Assembly: GCF_900156805.1 (NCBI RefSeq)
Contig: NZ_FTOQ01000005.1
Location: 62,001 to 126,000, forward strand
Length of the DNA: 64,000 nucleotides
Reading direction: 5' to 3'
DNA from: Roseivivax lentus
Lineage (GTDB): Bacteria; Pseudomonadota; Alphaproteobacteria; Rhodobacterales; Rhodobacteraceae
The stretch's first letter is position 1, and the number at the start of each line of letters is the position of its first letter. Under the pieces are notes generated by a model. The model ran no database searches. It worked only from the letters and a program-made list of their open reading frames with translations, and was not told the DNA's origin. The position numbers and the translations under genes are program-made. Below, piece by piece: positions 1 through 8,968 of the stretch.

Positions 1-783
1 GGTCTCACGGGCGACGCGGCGCGCGGCGCGACGACCTTCACCGCGGCGGGCTGCGCGTCCTGCCATTACGCCCCCGATGCCGAAGGCGAAGCCAAGCGCG
101 TGCTTTCGGGCGGCCAGGCCTTCAAGACCGAGTTCGGCACCTTCCACGCGCCCAATATCTCGCCCCATCCACAGGCGGGTATCGGCGACTGGTCGCTGAC
201 CGAGTTCGCCAGCGCCGTCCGCCTCGGCACCGCGCCCGAGGGGCATCACTATTACCCTGCCTTCCCCTACAGCTCCTACATTCGGCTCGAACCGCAGCAG
301 ATCGCGGATCTCTGGGCCCATCTGCAGACCCTGCCGGAAAGCGACGTGCCTTCGAAGCCGCACGATCTGGGCTTTCCCTTCTCGATCCGCGCGAGCCTCG
401 GCGGCTGGAAGATGCTCTATCTGTCCGAGGATTGGGTGATGGACGATCCCGCCACGCACGAACTGGCGCGCGGGCGCGAACTGGTCGAGGCGCTGGGCCA
501 TTGCGGCGAATGCCACACCCCGCGCACCGCCCTGGGCGGGCTCGACCGCAAGCGCTGGCTCGACGGGGCCGCGAACCCCTCGGGCGAGGGCGAGATCCCC
601 GGCATCGCCCCGGCCCATCTCGACTGGTCCTCCACCGATATAGCCTATTACCTCGAGACCGGCTTCACCCCCGATTTCGACAGCGCGGGCGGGCACATGG
701 TGGCGGTGGTGGATAACTTCGCGGCCCTGCCGGCCGAAGACCGCGCCGCCGTCGCCGCCTATCTCAAGGCGCTCGGCGAGTAG
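1..783 (+). CDS. Diheme cytochrome c, 5' end cut by window
   Basis: The frame is open from base 1 to the stop at 781-783, so the start and any signal peptide lie outside the window. Two haem c sites are visible, CASCH at 52-66 and CGECH at 502-516. The text between them (PNISPHPQAGIGDW and later HYYPAFPYSSY) resembles the cytochrome c subunits that pass electrons from periplasmic alcohol or sugar dehydrogenases to the respiratory chain. Those subunits often carry three haems; this piece has two and shows no C-terminal membrane anchor. A periplasmic electron carrier is well supported. The dehydrogenase partner is not in the window, so the substrate is unknown. Confidence 0.85.
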   Translation, partial: GLTGDAARGATTFTAAGCASCHYAPDAEGEAKRVLSGGQAFKTEFGTFHAPNISPHPQAGIGDWSLTEFASAVRLGTAPEGHHYYPAFPYSSYIRLEPQQIADLWAHLQTLPESDVPSKPHDLGFPFSIRASLGGWKMLYLSEDWVMDDPATHELARGRELVEALGHCGECHTPRTALGGLDRKRWLDGAANPSGEGEIPGIAPAHLDWSSTDIAYYLETGFTPDFDSAGGHMVAVVDNFAALPAEDRAAVAAYLKALGE

Positions 784-827
784 GGCCCAAGGCGCGACGG
801 CGGCCGCAAGCGCCCGCCAGTCCTGCG

Positions 828-950
828 CTTGCCTCTTTGCAAGTACCGCCGGGGTGAATTGGCCGCTCGCGGCCAAGAGGGGCAGCGCCCCTCACCCGCG
901 ATCCGGCCCCCCGGGGGCCGGATGGCCAGACCGGCGCAGCCGCAGGCTGC
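828..950. repeat. Cluster of five short inverted repeats
   Basis: The gap between the cytochrome c gene and lipA, whose 3' ends face each other, is packed with perfect inverted repeats. They are CTTGC/GCAAG at 828-843, TTGGCCGC/GCGGCCAA at 859-876, GAGGGGC/GCCCCTC at 877-893, an 11-base-arm palindrome at 901-923, and GCAGCC/GGCTGC at 936-950. None has the T-run of a simple terminator. Read on the minus strand, the first hairpin begins TACTTGCAAAGAGGCAAG, and a near copy lies at 31280-31297. This looks like a dispersed intergenic palindromic element that may also end transcription from both sides. Confidence 0.7.
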
Positions 951-976
951 ACCATGGTTTCGACCGGTTCAGACGC

Positions 977-1933
977 TTAAGCCGAAGCCGCCGCGAGCTT
1001 TTTCTCCCGCGCCGCGCGCAGCCGGGCGAAATCGTCGCCGGCGTGATAGGAGGACCGCGTCAGCGGCGTCGCGGACACCATCAGGAAGCCCTTGCCCCAG
1101 GCCGCCTTCTCGTAGCTCTTGAACTCGTCCGGCGTGACGAAACGGTCGATGACATGGTGCTTCGGCGTCGGCTGCAGGTACTGCCCGATGGTCAGGAAAT
1201 CCACATCCGCCGAACGCATGTCATCCATCACCTGGTGCACCTCCGCCCGGCTTTCGCCGAGCCCCGCCATCAGGCCCGACTTGGTGAAGATCGACGGATC
1301 GAGCTCCTTCACCCGCTGCAAGAGCCTCAGCGAATGGAAATACCGCGCCCCAGGCCGCACGCTCGGGTAAAGCGACGGCACCGTCTCGAGATTGTGGTTG
1401 AAGACATCGGGCTTCGCCGCCACCACGACCTCCAGCGCCTCGGGCCCGCAGCGCAGGAAATCCGGCGTCAGGATCTCGATCGTGGTGCCCGGCGCGCGGT
1501 GGCGCACGGCGCGGATGGTCTGGGCGAAATGCTCCGCCCCCCCGTCTTCCAGATCGTCGCGGTCGACCGAGGTGATGACCACGTGGTTCAGCCCCAGTTT
1601 CTGCACCGCATCGGCCACGCGCCCCGGCTCGAACACGTCGAGATCGTCGGGCCGGCCCGTGGCCACGTTGCAGAAGGTGCAGCCCCGGGTACAGATCTCG
1701 CCCATGATCATCATCGTGGCGTGACCGAGCGACCAGCACTCGCCGACATTGGGGCAGCCCGCTTCTTCGCAGACCGTGGTCAGGTTGTGCTCCCGCATGA
1801 TCTTGCGGGTATCGGCATAGCCCTTGCCACCGGGGGCCTTGACCCGGATCCAGTCCGGCTTCTTGGGCTGCGGGTTGTCGGGCCGGTGCGCCTTTTCGGG
1901 GTGACGCTCTCCGGGAATTTTCAGATCGCGCAT
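977..1933 (-). CDS. lipA: Lipoyl synthase LipA
   Basis: Radical SAM enzyme that inserts two sulfurs into protein-bound octanoyl groups to make lipoyl cofactor for 2-oxoacid dehydrogenases and the glycine cleavage system. Both iron-sulfur ligand sets are present: C55, C60 and C66 for the auxiliary cluster, and C81-x3-C85-x2-C88 for the SAM cluster. The C-terminal RSSYHAG motif is intact. The 318-residue length is normal. An open frame runs further upstream, but the start at 1933 is preferred because a GGGAG ribosome site lies seven bases before it and the protein begins with the usual MRDLK-type leader. Confidence 0.97.
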   Translation of the reverse strand: MRDLKIPGERHPEKAHRPDNPQPKKPDWIRVKAPGGKGYADTRKIMREHNLTTVCEEAGCPNVGECWSLGHATMMIMGEICTRGCTFCNVATGRPDDLDVFEPGRVADAVQKLGLNHVVITSVDRDDLEDGGAEHFAQTIRAVRHRAPGTTIEILTPDFLRCGPEALEVVVAAKPDVFNHNLETVPSLYPSVRPGARYFHSLRLLQRVKELDPSIFTKSGLMAGLGESRAEVHQVMDDMRSADVDFLTIGQYLQPTPKHHVIDRFVTPDEFKSYEKAAWGKGFLMVSATPLTRSSYHAGDDFARLRAAREKKLAAASA

Positions 1934-2060
1934 GCGCGGGCTCCCGCCTTTTCGTGGTTTTACTGGACAATAGTGCCTCGGCGCGCCCATGGCCAGTGCG
2001 TGCGACGAATAGCAGCCATTCGACCGCCCCGACGGGTCAGGAGCGCCGAAACGGCCCGGT

Positions 2061-3119
2061 TCAGCCGATCATGCCCGAATCCCGGCCCCGGTCGCTCTGG
2101 TAGAACCAGCTCAGCCGCTCCAGTGCGATTCGGAGCACGATCTTGCCCGACCGTGCCGACCAGCCCATGCGCTTTTCGGTGGTCTCGATCCCCTCGAGCA
2201 GACAACAGCATTGCACCGCCACATCCGCAAGCTCCGGACCCAGTACCTCGAGGGCGGCGCGGAACCGCGCCTCGGCGCCGGTGCCCGCGGGCACGAAGAC
2301 CGGCCGCTCGGCCAGCAGCGACGGCACCGCCGCCGCCTTGATGCCCGACAATTCGAAATCCTCGCGCAGCCGCTCCCCGGCGCCGACCTGCCGCGGCGAG
2401 AGGAACGCCTCGCCCTCGGGCGTCTTGCGCCGGGCCAGCACCGCCAGCGGGCTGTCGCTGACCGAGAACCGCCGCTGCGCGCGCGCGGGCGCGCTTTCCC
2501 GCGCGGCCATCTGCGCGTCGATCTCGGCGCCGCTGCCGAAACCCGCCTGGCTTTCGGCAAAACCCCTGAGACGGCTTTCGCGCCCCGCCATCATCTGGTT
2601 CAGCGCCTGCCGCCCGGTCGGCGTGATGCGGTAGCGCGACACGCGCCCGGGCGCGTCGCAATGGATCCAGTCGCGCAGCGCCATGGCCTCGGCGATATCG
2701 GCACCAACGACCGCCGTGCGCACCGAACCGCCATCGCCCTGGTCGCGCACCACCACGGCCTTTTCCATGCCCTCGGCCACGGCCAGCACCGCGCCCGCCT
2801 CGCAGAGCCGCTGCAGGATCCGCTGGGTTTCGCGCTGAAAGCCCGCCGGATCCGCCACGGCCTGTTTCGTCTCAAGCTTCATCGGGATGCCCCCTTCGCG
2901 CAATTGGCCCAGCCGGTCGAGCGCTGCATCGACAAGCGGATCGTCGCGGCGCGTCTCGATCTTGCGCACCTGCCGCAACACCGTGGAGGGGTGACAGCCG
3001 GACGCCCGTGCGAGCGCTCTGAGCGAGGTCCCCGCCTCGGTGTGTTCGAGATAATGAATGGCGGCTTGCGGTACCCAATCCGGCAGAGCGATTGCGCAAT
3101 CATGGTTTGTCCCTTGCAT
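2061..3119 (-). CDS. DUF6456 helix-turn-helix protein
   Basis: A 352-residue protein. The N-terminal third (about residues 15-70) looks like a helix-turn-helix region ([20 protein letters not shown]). The C-terminal half contains [19 protein letters not shown] followed by an [10 protein letters not shown] segment, the pattern I associate with the alphaproteobacterial DUF6456 family. A DNA-binding regulator is inferred and the targets are unknown. The start at 3119 has an AAGGGG site upstream; earlier in-frame codons have none. It diverges from the DUF6477 gene across a 226-base AT-rich gap that must hold both promoters. The gene is soluble and has no membrane segment. Confidence 0.75.
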   Translation of the reverse strand: MQGTNHDCAIALPDWVPQAAIHYLEHTEAGTSLRALARASGCHPSTVLRQVRKIETRRDDPLVDAALDRLGQLREGGIPMKLETKQAVADPAGFQRETQRILQRLCEAGAVLAVAEGMEKAVVVRDQGDGGSVRTAVVGADIAEAMALRDWIHCDAPGRVSRYRITPTGRQALNQMMAGRESRLRGFAESQAGFGSGAEIDAQMAARESAPARAQRRFSVSDSPLAVLARRKTPEGEAFLSPRQVGAGERLREDFELSGIKAAAVPSLLAERPVFVPAGTGAEARFRAALEVLGPELADVAVQCCCLLEGIETTEKRMGWSARSGKIVLRIALERLSWFYQSDRGRDSGMIG

Positions 3120-3345
3120 CGGTTTTTCCCCTTCGACACATCGATTTTTTGGTCTTGACGATCTCCAGAAAAACAACCTGTGGATGTATTTTGTTACTGG
3201 TTCGTTAACGATCATCTATGGGGATCAAGATTGTTTCTGAAACGTAAACAATTGGAAACACTGCGCTCGCTTCGGAATATCCGCACGCAACACCCGCTAG
3301 GGTTGTGTAAATCGGAGGGGTATCACTCGTCTGATGGAGCCACCG

Positions 3346-3651
3346 ATGTCAAAGACCCTCGATGCGCTGGCCTGCCTGCGCCGCCCCCGCCTCTTGATCC
3401 GCGCCGCCCGGATCGGCGCCGAAGACTATCGCCGCAAGCCGCATCTCGACCGGCTGCTCGGCGCGGGCGCCTCTTACGGCCCCGGTGCCGCGCTGGCGCA
3501 GCTCATGTCGCTCGAAGCCGAACAGGAAGAGCTGCGCAATTCGGGCTCGGCCAATTACGGCGTCGCCCGGCATGTGGAGATTCTGGCGGCGATGATGGCC
3601 GAGGCCCGGCTCATCAGCCACGCCTGCCCCAGCTACCTCGCCAGCGCCTGA
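3346..3651 (+). CDS. DUF6477 family protein
   Basis: A 101-residue protein beginning MSKTLDALACLRRPRLLIRA, with the basic RRPRLLIRAAR...EDYRR stretch that marks the DUF6477 family of Rhodobacterales. It is small, soluble and helical; its function is unknown. The start at 3346 is chosen over the ATG at 3334 because GGAG lies six bases before it. It is divergent from the DUF6456 gene. Both families are, as far as I know, largely restricted to this order, so the shared promoter region suggests a linked role. Confidence 0.75.
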   Translation: MSKTLDALACLRRPRLLIRAARIGAEDYRRKPHLDRLLGAGASYGPGAALAQLMSLEAEQEELRNSGSANYGVARHVEILAAMMAEARLISHACPSYLASA

Positions 3652-3696
3652 ACCCGGCGCGGCAGCCCCTGAACGGGGGCGCCCCGGCCCAGTCTC

Positions 3697-3771
3697 GGAC
3701 CGGTCGCGGACCGGTCGCGGACCGGCCGGCAACTGCGGCCCCGCCCCGGCATCCATGCCGCGCGGGGCCGC
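3697..3771. repeat. 11-bp tandem repeat and large hairpin
   Basis: Just downstream of the DUF6477 gene, the unit GGACCGGTCGC is repeated about 2.7 times (3697-3727). A hairpin follows at 3735-3771 with outer arms GCGGCCCCGC/GCGGGGCCGC and inner arms GGCAT/ATGCC. The hairpin lies between two convergent genes, DUF6477 and the MttB-family gene, so it may act as a shared transcription stop, although no T-run follows. Confidence 0.6.
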
Positions 3772-3815
3772 ATTACCCCGGGCCCCGCAGGCTCGGATTT
3801 GTTTCGTTGTCAGGC

Positions 3816-5360
3816 TCAGGTGAAGGCGTCGGCCACCCCGGCCTTCTTCCGCGCGACGTAATCGTTCAGCGCCTCGAGCGTGCCCGGATCCATCGCGGGC
3901 GGCACGTAGCTTGCGAGCTTCCTGCGCACGATCTCGGCGGCATTCTGCGCGGTGTCGTGCGCGCCTGCCTCGCTCCAGCTTTCATAGGGCTTGTAATCCA
4001 GCACCTCCGATCGCCAGAACGCCGTCTTGAAATGGCGCTGGGTATGCGCGCAGCCCAGGTAATGTCCGCCGGGTCCCACTTCGCGGATGGCGTCCATGGC
4101 CTGGTGTTCCTCGTCGATCTCGACGCCCTTTGCCATCTGGTGCAGCGCGCCCAGCTGATCCGCGTCGATGACGAATTTCTCGAACGACGAGACCAGCCCG
4201 CCCTCGAGCCAGCCGCAGGCATGCAGCATGAAATTTACCCCCGACAGCAGGCCCACATTGAGCGAATTGGCGCTTTCGTAACCCGCCTGCGCGTCGGGCA
4301 GTTTCGAGCCGTTGAAGCTGCCCGATGACCGGTAGGGCAGCCCCAGCCGCCGCGCGAGCTGCCCCGCGCCATAGGTGATATGCGCGGCCTCGGGCGTGCC
4401 GAAGGTCGGCGCGCCGGAATTCATGTCGATCGAGGTCACGAAGCAGCCCATGATGACGGGAGCGCCGGGCCGGATCAGCTGCGAATAGGCCACCCCCGCC
4501 AGCACCTCGGCCAGAACCTGCGTCAGCGTGCCCGCGACGGAGACCGGCGCCATCGCGCCGCCCACGATGAAGGGCGAGATGATGCAGGCCTGGTTCGCCT
4601 CGGCATAGACCTCGAGCGCGCCCATCATCACGTCGTCGAAGGTCAGCGGCGAATTGATGTTGATAAGGCTCGTCATCACCGTGTTCTGGTCGACGAAATC
4701 GTTGCCGAACAGGATCTTGCACATCTCGACCGAATCGGCGGCGCGCGACGGCTCGGTGACCGACCCCATGAAGGGCTTGTCGGTCAGCGTCATATGCGCG
4801 TGCAGCATGTCGAGATGGCGCTTGTTCACCGCGACATCGGTGGGCTCGCAGACCGTGCCGCCGGAATGGTGCAGCCAGTGCGACATGTGGCCGAGCTTCA
4901 CGAAGCTGCGGAAATCGTCGATCGTGGCGTAGCGGCGCCCGGTTTCCACGTCATGCACGAAGGGCGGGCCGTAGACCGGTGCGAGCACGAGGCTCTTGCC
5001 GCCGATCTCCACGTTCTTCGCGGGGTTGCGAGCATGCTGGGTGAAGCGCGCGGGCGCCGTCTTGCAAAGCTTGCGCGCAAGGCCGCGCGGGATCCGCACC
5101 CGTTCGCCGATCACGTCCGCGCCCGCATCCTTCCAGCGCTCCAGCGCGCGGGGATTGTTGACGAAGCTGACGCCGATCTCCTGCAGCACCGTCTCGGCAT
5201 TCTCCTCGATGATCGCCAGCGCCTCTTCGCCGAGGACCTCGAAATTGGGAATGTTGCGCTCGATGTAGCGCGCGGTCTCGATGGAAACCGCGGTGCGTTC
5301 CGCCCGCCGCGCGGCACCGCCGCCGCTTCGTCCGCGCCTTTGCGCGCTCGCCTCGCTCAT
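3816..5360 (-). CDS. MttB-family (non-pyrrolysine) methyltransferase
   Basis: A 514-residue member of the trimethylamine methyltransferase (MttB) superfamily, with typical segments such as GGTVCEPTDVAVN and MHACGWLEGGL. True MttB uses an in-frame UAG read as pyrrolysine. This frame has none, so it belongs to the larger non-pyrrolysine group, in which the characterised member MtgB demethylates glycine betaine and passes the methyl group to a corrinoid protein. The substrate here is inferred only, a quaternary amine. No corrinoid protein or MtgA-like partner is adjacent. The start at 5360 follows GGGAG; the frame is open upstream but that text is low-complexity. Confidence 0.85.
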   Translation of the reverse strand: MSEASAQRRGRSGGGAARRAERTAVSIETARYIERNIPNFEVLGEEALAIIEENAETVLQEIGVSFVNNPRALERWKDAGADVIGERVRIPRGLARKLCKTAPARFTQHARNPAKNVEIGGKSLVLAPVYGPPFVHDVETGRRYATIDDFRSFVKLGHMSHWLHHSGGTVCEPTDVAVNKRHLDMLHAHMTLTDKPFMGSVTEPSRAADSVEMCKILFGNDFVDQNTVMTSLININSPLTFDDVMMGALEVYAEANQACIISPFIVGGAMAPVSVAGTLTQVLAEVLAGVAYSQLIRPGAPVIMGCFVTSIDMNSGAPTFGTPEAAHITYGAGQLARRLGLPYRSSGSFNGSKLPDAQAGYESANSLNVGLLSGVNFMLHACGWLEGGLVSSFEKFVIDADQLGALHQMAKGVEIDEEHQAMDAIREVGPGGHYLGCAHTQRHFKTAFWRSEVLDYKPYESWSEAGAHDTAQNAAEIVRRKLASYVPPAMDPGTLEALNDYVARKKAGVADAFT

Positions 5361-5557
5361 ATCCGTCCGTCTCCCGTCCCGTGGCCGGCGGTTCCGCGGG
5401 CCATGCCCGGGCTCAGTATCGCAGTCCGCGCCCCGGACCCTGTCCCGAAACCGCCCTCTGAGAGGCGAAAGCGACATGGCGCATGAGATAGATCAATGGC
5501 ATCCGCCGCCCGGCGCGGCAGGATGGCCCCGGGATACGGTCAGCGACCGGAAGAAGG

Positions 5558-5728
5558 ATGGGTGAACGCAACAAGAAAAACGCCTGGATGGGACTGGTCG
5601 GCGGCGTCGGAGTCGTCGCGGCGATTGGCGGTTTCGTCGGCGGCTGGTATGCTCCGGGCACGACGATGACGCTCTCCCTGGGCATCTGGATCATCGGCGC
5701 GATGCTGGTGCGGGTGCTTCTGGACTAG
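5558..5728 (+). CDS. Small two-segment membrane protein
   Basis: A 56-codon frame starting MGERNKKNAW, preceded by GGAAGAAGG. A short basic N-terminus is followed by two hydrophobic segments (about residues 11-30 and 38-55) separated by GGWYAPGTTM. The glycine-rich first helix and small size suggest an inner-membrane microprotein. I do not recognise it. It sits alone between the divergent MttB-family gene and the outer-membrane barrel gene. The presence of a ribosome site and membrane-protein-like composition argue that it is real. Confidence 0.55.
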   Translation: MGERNKKNAWMGLVGGVGVVAAIGGFVGGWYAPGTTMTLSLGIWIIGAMLVRVLLD

Positions 5729-5816
5729 GCAGCAGCGACCCTGCCGCGGGCGCACCTTCGATTTTTTGACGAGTCTTTATCGGGGAACATTGGAAACACG
5801 TATTCAGGAGTTCGAC

Positions 5817-6461
5817 ATGACACGGATCGACACGCTTTTCCCGGCCGCCGCCCTCGCGGTGGGCATCATCGCCGCCGGCGCGGCCGCCGCCCAGAGCCCG
5901 TCCAGCTGGACCGGCTATTACGGCGGCGTCTCGCTATCCTACCACGACGGCATGTTCGGCAATGACGACAACTTTCCCGGCGATGGCGATGACGGGCTGG
6001 AGGGCTACGGCGCGGGCTTCCTCTTCGGCTACAATTACCAGAACGGCAGCGTCGTCTATGGCGGCGAGCTCAGCTATGCCGCCACCGACATCAGCGGCGA
6101 GGACAGCTGCGTGAACCCCGCCTTCGATTGCGGCGCCGAGGTCGATCAGCTCGGCTCGCTGCGCGGACGGGTCGGGTATCTCGTCAATCCGCAATCGCTG
6201 GCCTATGTGACCGCGGGCTACGCCTTCGCCGATGTCTATGCCTATACCGACGGCCCCATCGGCCAGAACGGCGAGAACAAGCGCATGGACGGCTGGGTCT
6301 ACGGCCTGGGCTTCGAACAGGTGCTGACCAGCCGCATCAACCTGCGCGGCGCGCTGCTGCGGCACGATTTCGCCGAGGCGGATTTCGACACCGATGTGCC
6401 TTATGACGATATCGACGTGGACTTCACGACGCTCGAAGTCGGGATGATCTTCCGGTTCTGA
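5817..6461 (+). CDS. Outer-membrane beta-barrel protein
   Basis: A 214-residue secreted protein. The signal peptide ends near AAGAAAAQ, and the mature part starts with [16 protein letters not shown], the usual first strand of small OmpA/Omp25-like porin-family barrels. Alternating aromatic and polar strands continue to the C-terminal phenylalanine (GMIFRF), the signal for BAM-mediated insertion. Eight strands are likely. GGAG lies seven bases before the ATG. Function is probably structural or adhesive; no ligand can be inferred. The upstream gap carries a TTGACG at 5766-5771 that could be a -35 element, without a convincing -10. Confidence 0.8.
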   Translation: MTRIDTLFPAAALAVGIIAAGAAAAQSPSSWTGYYGGVSLSYHDGMFGNDDNFPGDGDDGLEGYGAGFLFGYNYQNGSVVYGGELSYAATDISGEDSCVNPAFDCGAEVDQLGSLRGRVGYLVNPQSLAYVTAGYAFADVYAYTDGPIGQNGENKRMDGWVYGLGFEQVLTSRINLRGALLRHDFAEADFDTDVPYDDIDVDFTTLEVGMIFRF

Positions 6462-6645
6462 GCGCCGGGCGCGGGCTGCCGCACGACAGTGCCGCGGTCC
6501 GCGCCGAGCCATCCCACCGCTGCGCCCGAATGCGCGCCGCATTTGTCCGCGCGCCCCGAACCGGCATGGCCCGGGCACCTCCCGCCGCCCTGCCCGCGCG
6601 CCTGCCCTCTTGCGCCAATTCCCGCCACGCCCTACGAGGCTGGGC

Positions 6646-8214
6646 ATGGAAAACACCGCCCAGCACGAAACCCTGCTCATCGTCGATTTCGGCAGCCAGG
6701 TCACCCAGCTCATCGCGCGCCGCCTGCGCGAGCTGTCGGTCTATTGCGAAATCCATCCCTACCAGAACGTCACCGAGGCCCTGCTCGAGACGCTGAAACC
6801 CAAGGCGGTGATCTTCTCGGGCGGGCCCGATTCGGTCATGCGCGAGGGCAGCCCCCGACCGCCCAAGGCGATCTACGAGCTCGGCGTGCCGATCCTCGGC
6901 ATCTGCTACGGCCAGCAGGTGATGATGCACGATCTGGGCGGCAAGGTCGAAGCGGGCGAGCACGCCACCGCCGAGTTCGGCCGCGCCTACGTGGCGCCCT
7001 CCGACACCAAGTCCGAGCTTCTGACCGGCTGGTTCCTGGGCGAGCGCGAACAGGTCTGGATGTCCCATGGCGACCATGTGAGCGAGATCGCTCCCGGCTT
7101 CGAGGTCTTGGGCACCTCGCCCGGCGCGCCCTTCGCCATCACCGCCGACCGCGACCGGGGCTTTTATGCGGTGCAGTTCCACCCGGAAGTGCACCACACC
7201 CCGAACGGCAAGACGCTTTATGAAAACTTCGTCCGCCTCGCGGGCTTCTCCGGCGACTGGACGATGGAGGCCTACCGCGAACAGGCGATCCAGCAGATCC
7301 GCGACAAGGTCGGCGACAAGCGCGTGATCTGCGCGCTCTCGGGCGGGGTCGACAGCTCCGTCGCCGCGGCGCTTATCCACGAGGCGGTGGGCGACCAGCT
7401 CACCTGCGTCTTCGTCGATCACGGGCTTCTGCGCCTCAACGAGGCCCAGGAGGTCGTCGGCATGTTCCGCGACCACATGAACCTTCAGGTGATCCACGCG
7501 CAGGAGCAGGAGCTGTTCCTCGGCAAGCTCGAAGGCGTCTCCGACCCCGAGACCAAGCGCAAGATCATCGGCGGGCTCTTCATCGACGTGTTCCAGAAAT
7601 ACGCCGACGGCATCGAGGGCGCGGAGTTTCTCGCCCAGGGCACGCTCTATCCCGACGTGATCGAATCGGTCAGCTTCTCGGGCGGCCCCTCGGTTACCAT
7701 CAAGTCGCACCACAACGTGGGCGGCCTGCCCGAGAAGATGGGTCTAAAGCTCGTCGAGCCGCTGCGCGAGCTCTTCAAGGACGAGGTCCGCGCGCTTGGC
7801 CGCGAGCTGGGTCTGCCCGACAGCTTCATCGGCCGCCATCCCTTCCCCGGCCCCGGCCTCGCCATCCGCTGCCCGGGCGAGATCTCCCGCGAGAAGCTCG
7901 AGATCCTGCGCAAGGCCGACGCGGTCTATATCGACCAGATCCGCAAGCACGGCCTTTATGACGAGATCTGGCAGGCCTTCGTCGCCATCCTGCCCGTCCG
8001 CACCGTGGGCGTGATGGGCGACGGGCGCACCTATGATTATGCCTGCGCGCTGCGCGCCGTGACCTCGGTCGACGGCATGACCGCCGATTATTACCCGTTC
8101 AGCCACGACTTCCTGGGCGAGACCGCGACGCGCATCATCAACGAGGTCAAGGGCATCAACCGCGTCACCTACGACGTGACCTCGAAACCGCCCGGAACCA
8201 TCGAGTGGGAGTGA
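6646..8214 (+). CDS. guaA: GMP synthase (glutamine-hydrolysing)
   Basis: Converts XMP to GMP using glutamine and ATP. The N-terminal class I glutaminase has its nucleophile C87 in GICYGQQ and the catalytic His/Glu in QFHPEVHHT. The ATP-pyrophosphatase domain follows with the SGGVDSS loop, and the C-terminal dimerisation domain ends PPGTIEWE, the standard terminus. At 522 residues it is full length. The ATG at 6646 is preferred over in-frame starts upstream because GAGG lies six bases before it and the family begins at this point. The next gene starts four bases after its stop. Confidence 0.98.
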   Translation: MENTAQHETLLIVDFGSQVTQLIARRLRELSVYCEIHPYQNVTEALLETLKPKAVIFSGGPDSVMREGSPRPPKAIYELGVPILGICYGQQVMMHDLGGKVEAGEHATAEFGRAYVAPSDTKSELLTGWFLGEREQVWMSHGDHVSEIAPGFEVLGTSPGAPFAITADRDRGFYAVQFHPEVHHTPNGKTLYENFVRLAGFSGDWTMEAYREQAIQQIRDKVGDKRVICALSGGVDSSVAAALIHEAVGDQLTCVFVDHGLLRLNEAQEVVGMFRDHMNLQVIHAQEQELFLGKLEGVSDPETKRKIIGGLFIDVFQKYADGIEGAEFLAQGTLYPDVIESVSFSGGPSVTIKSHHNVGGLPEKMGLKLVEPLRELFKDEVRALGRELGLPDSFIGRHPFPGPGLAIRCPGEISREKLEILRKADAVYIDQIRKHGLYDEIWQAFVAILPVRTVGVMGDGRTYDYACALRAVTSVDGMTADYYPFSHDFLGETATRIINEVKGINRVTYDVTSKPPGTIEWE

Positions 8215-8218
8215 TCCC

Positions 8219-8872
8219 TTGGCCGGAGCCGACATCGTCCGCCTGAAAGACGCACGCCGCCTCGCCAAGGGGTCGGAGCGCGCGATCTACGCGCTGCCCG
8301 GCGCGCCCGACCAACTCATCAAGGTGATGCTGCCGAAATACCGCCGCGCGCTCGACGGCGTCGACCCGGACACCGCCAAGGGCCGCCGCAGGCACGCCGT
8401 CGCCTATGCGCTCTTCTTCCGCGAGGAAGACGCCATCGCCCGCGCGCGCGCCATGGCCCAAGCGCGCGGCATCCGCTCGCCCCTGCCCGACTTCCTCGGC
8501 TACCGCGACACCGATATGGGGCTCGGTCAGGTGGTCGAGATGATCCGCGACGACGCCGGCGCCATGGCGCCAAGCCTCGCAGATCAATGCGCGGAAGGCT
8601 CCCTCAGCGCATCGCAGCAAAGCGCGCTCGATGCCTTCGTCGCGGCGATCTACGACCTGCACATCGTCGTGCACGATGCCGGGCCAAAAAACATCGTCTG
8701 GGACGCCGCGGCGGCGCGCTACGTGCTCGTCGACGGCTTCGGCGACCGCTCCGCCCTGCCGCTCAAGACCTGGTTCAAGCCGCTCAACGACCGCCGCCTC
8801 GACCGCGCCTTCGCCGAATGCGCACAGAAGGCCGGGCTGCTTTGGGATGCGGGCGCGCGCCGCCTCGCCTGA
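8219..8872 (+). CDS. YrbL-like (PhoP regulatory network) protein
   Basis: A 217-residue protein resembling the YrbL family, which has a degenerate protein-kinase-like fold. The segment DLHIVVHDAGPKNIVW matches the kinase catalytic-loop region (HxDxxxxN-like), and VLVDGFGD occupies the place of the DFG motif. The best start is a TTG at 8219. A GGGAG site inside the last codons of guaA lies seven bases before it, and no ATG occurs until residue 38. The four-base gap implies translational coupling to guaA. Substrate and role are unknown. Confidence 0.65.
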   Translation: MAGADIVRLKDARRLAKGSERAIYALPGAPDQLIKVMLPKYRRALDGVDPDTAKGRRRHAVAYALFFREEDAIARARAMAQARGIRSPLPDFLGYRDTDMGLGQVVEMIRDDAGAMAPSLADQCAEGSLSASQQSALDAFVAAIYDLHIVVHDAGPKNIVWDAAAARYVLVDGFGDRSALPLKTWFKPLNDRRLDRAFAECAQKAGLLWDAGARRLA

Positions 8873-8968
8873 GCCGCTCGCACTGGCCGGACTTGCGCGC
8901 CGCGCCATATCCCGGCAGATGCAGCGCATGACACATCCCCTCGGCCCCATTCCCCCGGCGAGCGCGCC

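Noticed and set aside
854-2341. Long plus-strand open frame opposite lipA
   Set aside because: Same reason: lipA on the other strand has all cluster cysteines, while this frame has no domain.
3816-5360. Pyrrolysine-containing trimethylamine methyltransferase
   Set aside because: The 514-codon frame has no internal UAG, so it belongs to the non-pyrrolysine MttB group.
5483-5496. FNR-like site ATGAG-ATAG-ATCAA between the MttB-family gene and the small membrane protein gene
   Set aside because: Only the right half matches; the left half is three of five, and neither neighbour is a known FNR target.
3251-5799. The 11-mer ATTGGAAACAC present in two promoter gaps (3251-3261 and 5789-5799)
   Set aside because: Shared word is short, flanks do not align and no dyad symmetry is present, so chance is likely.
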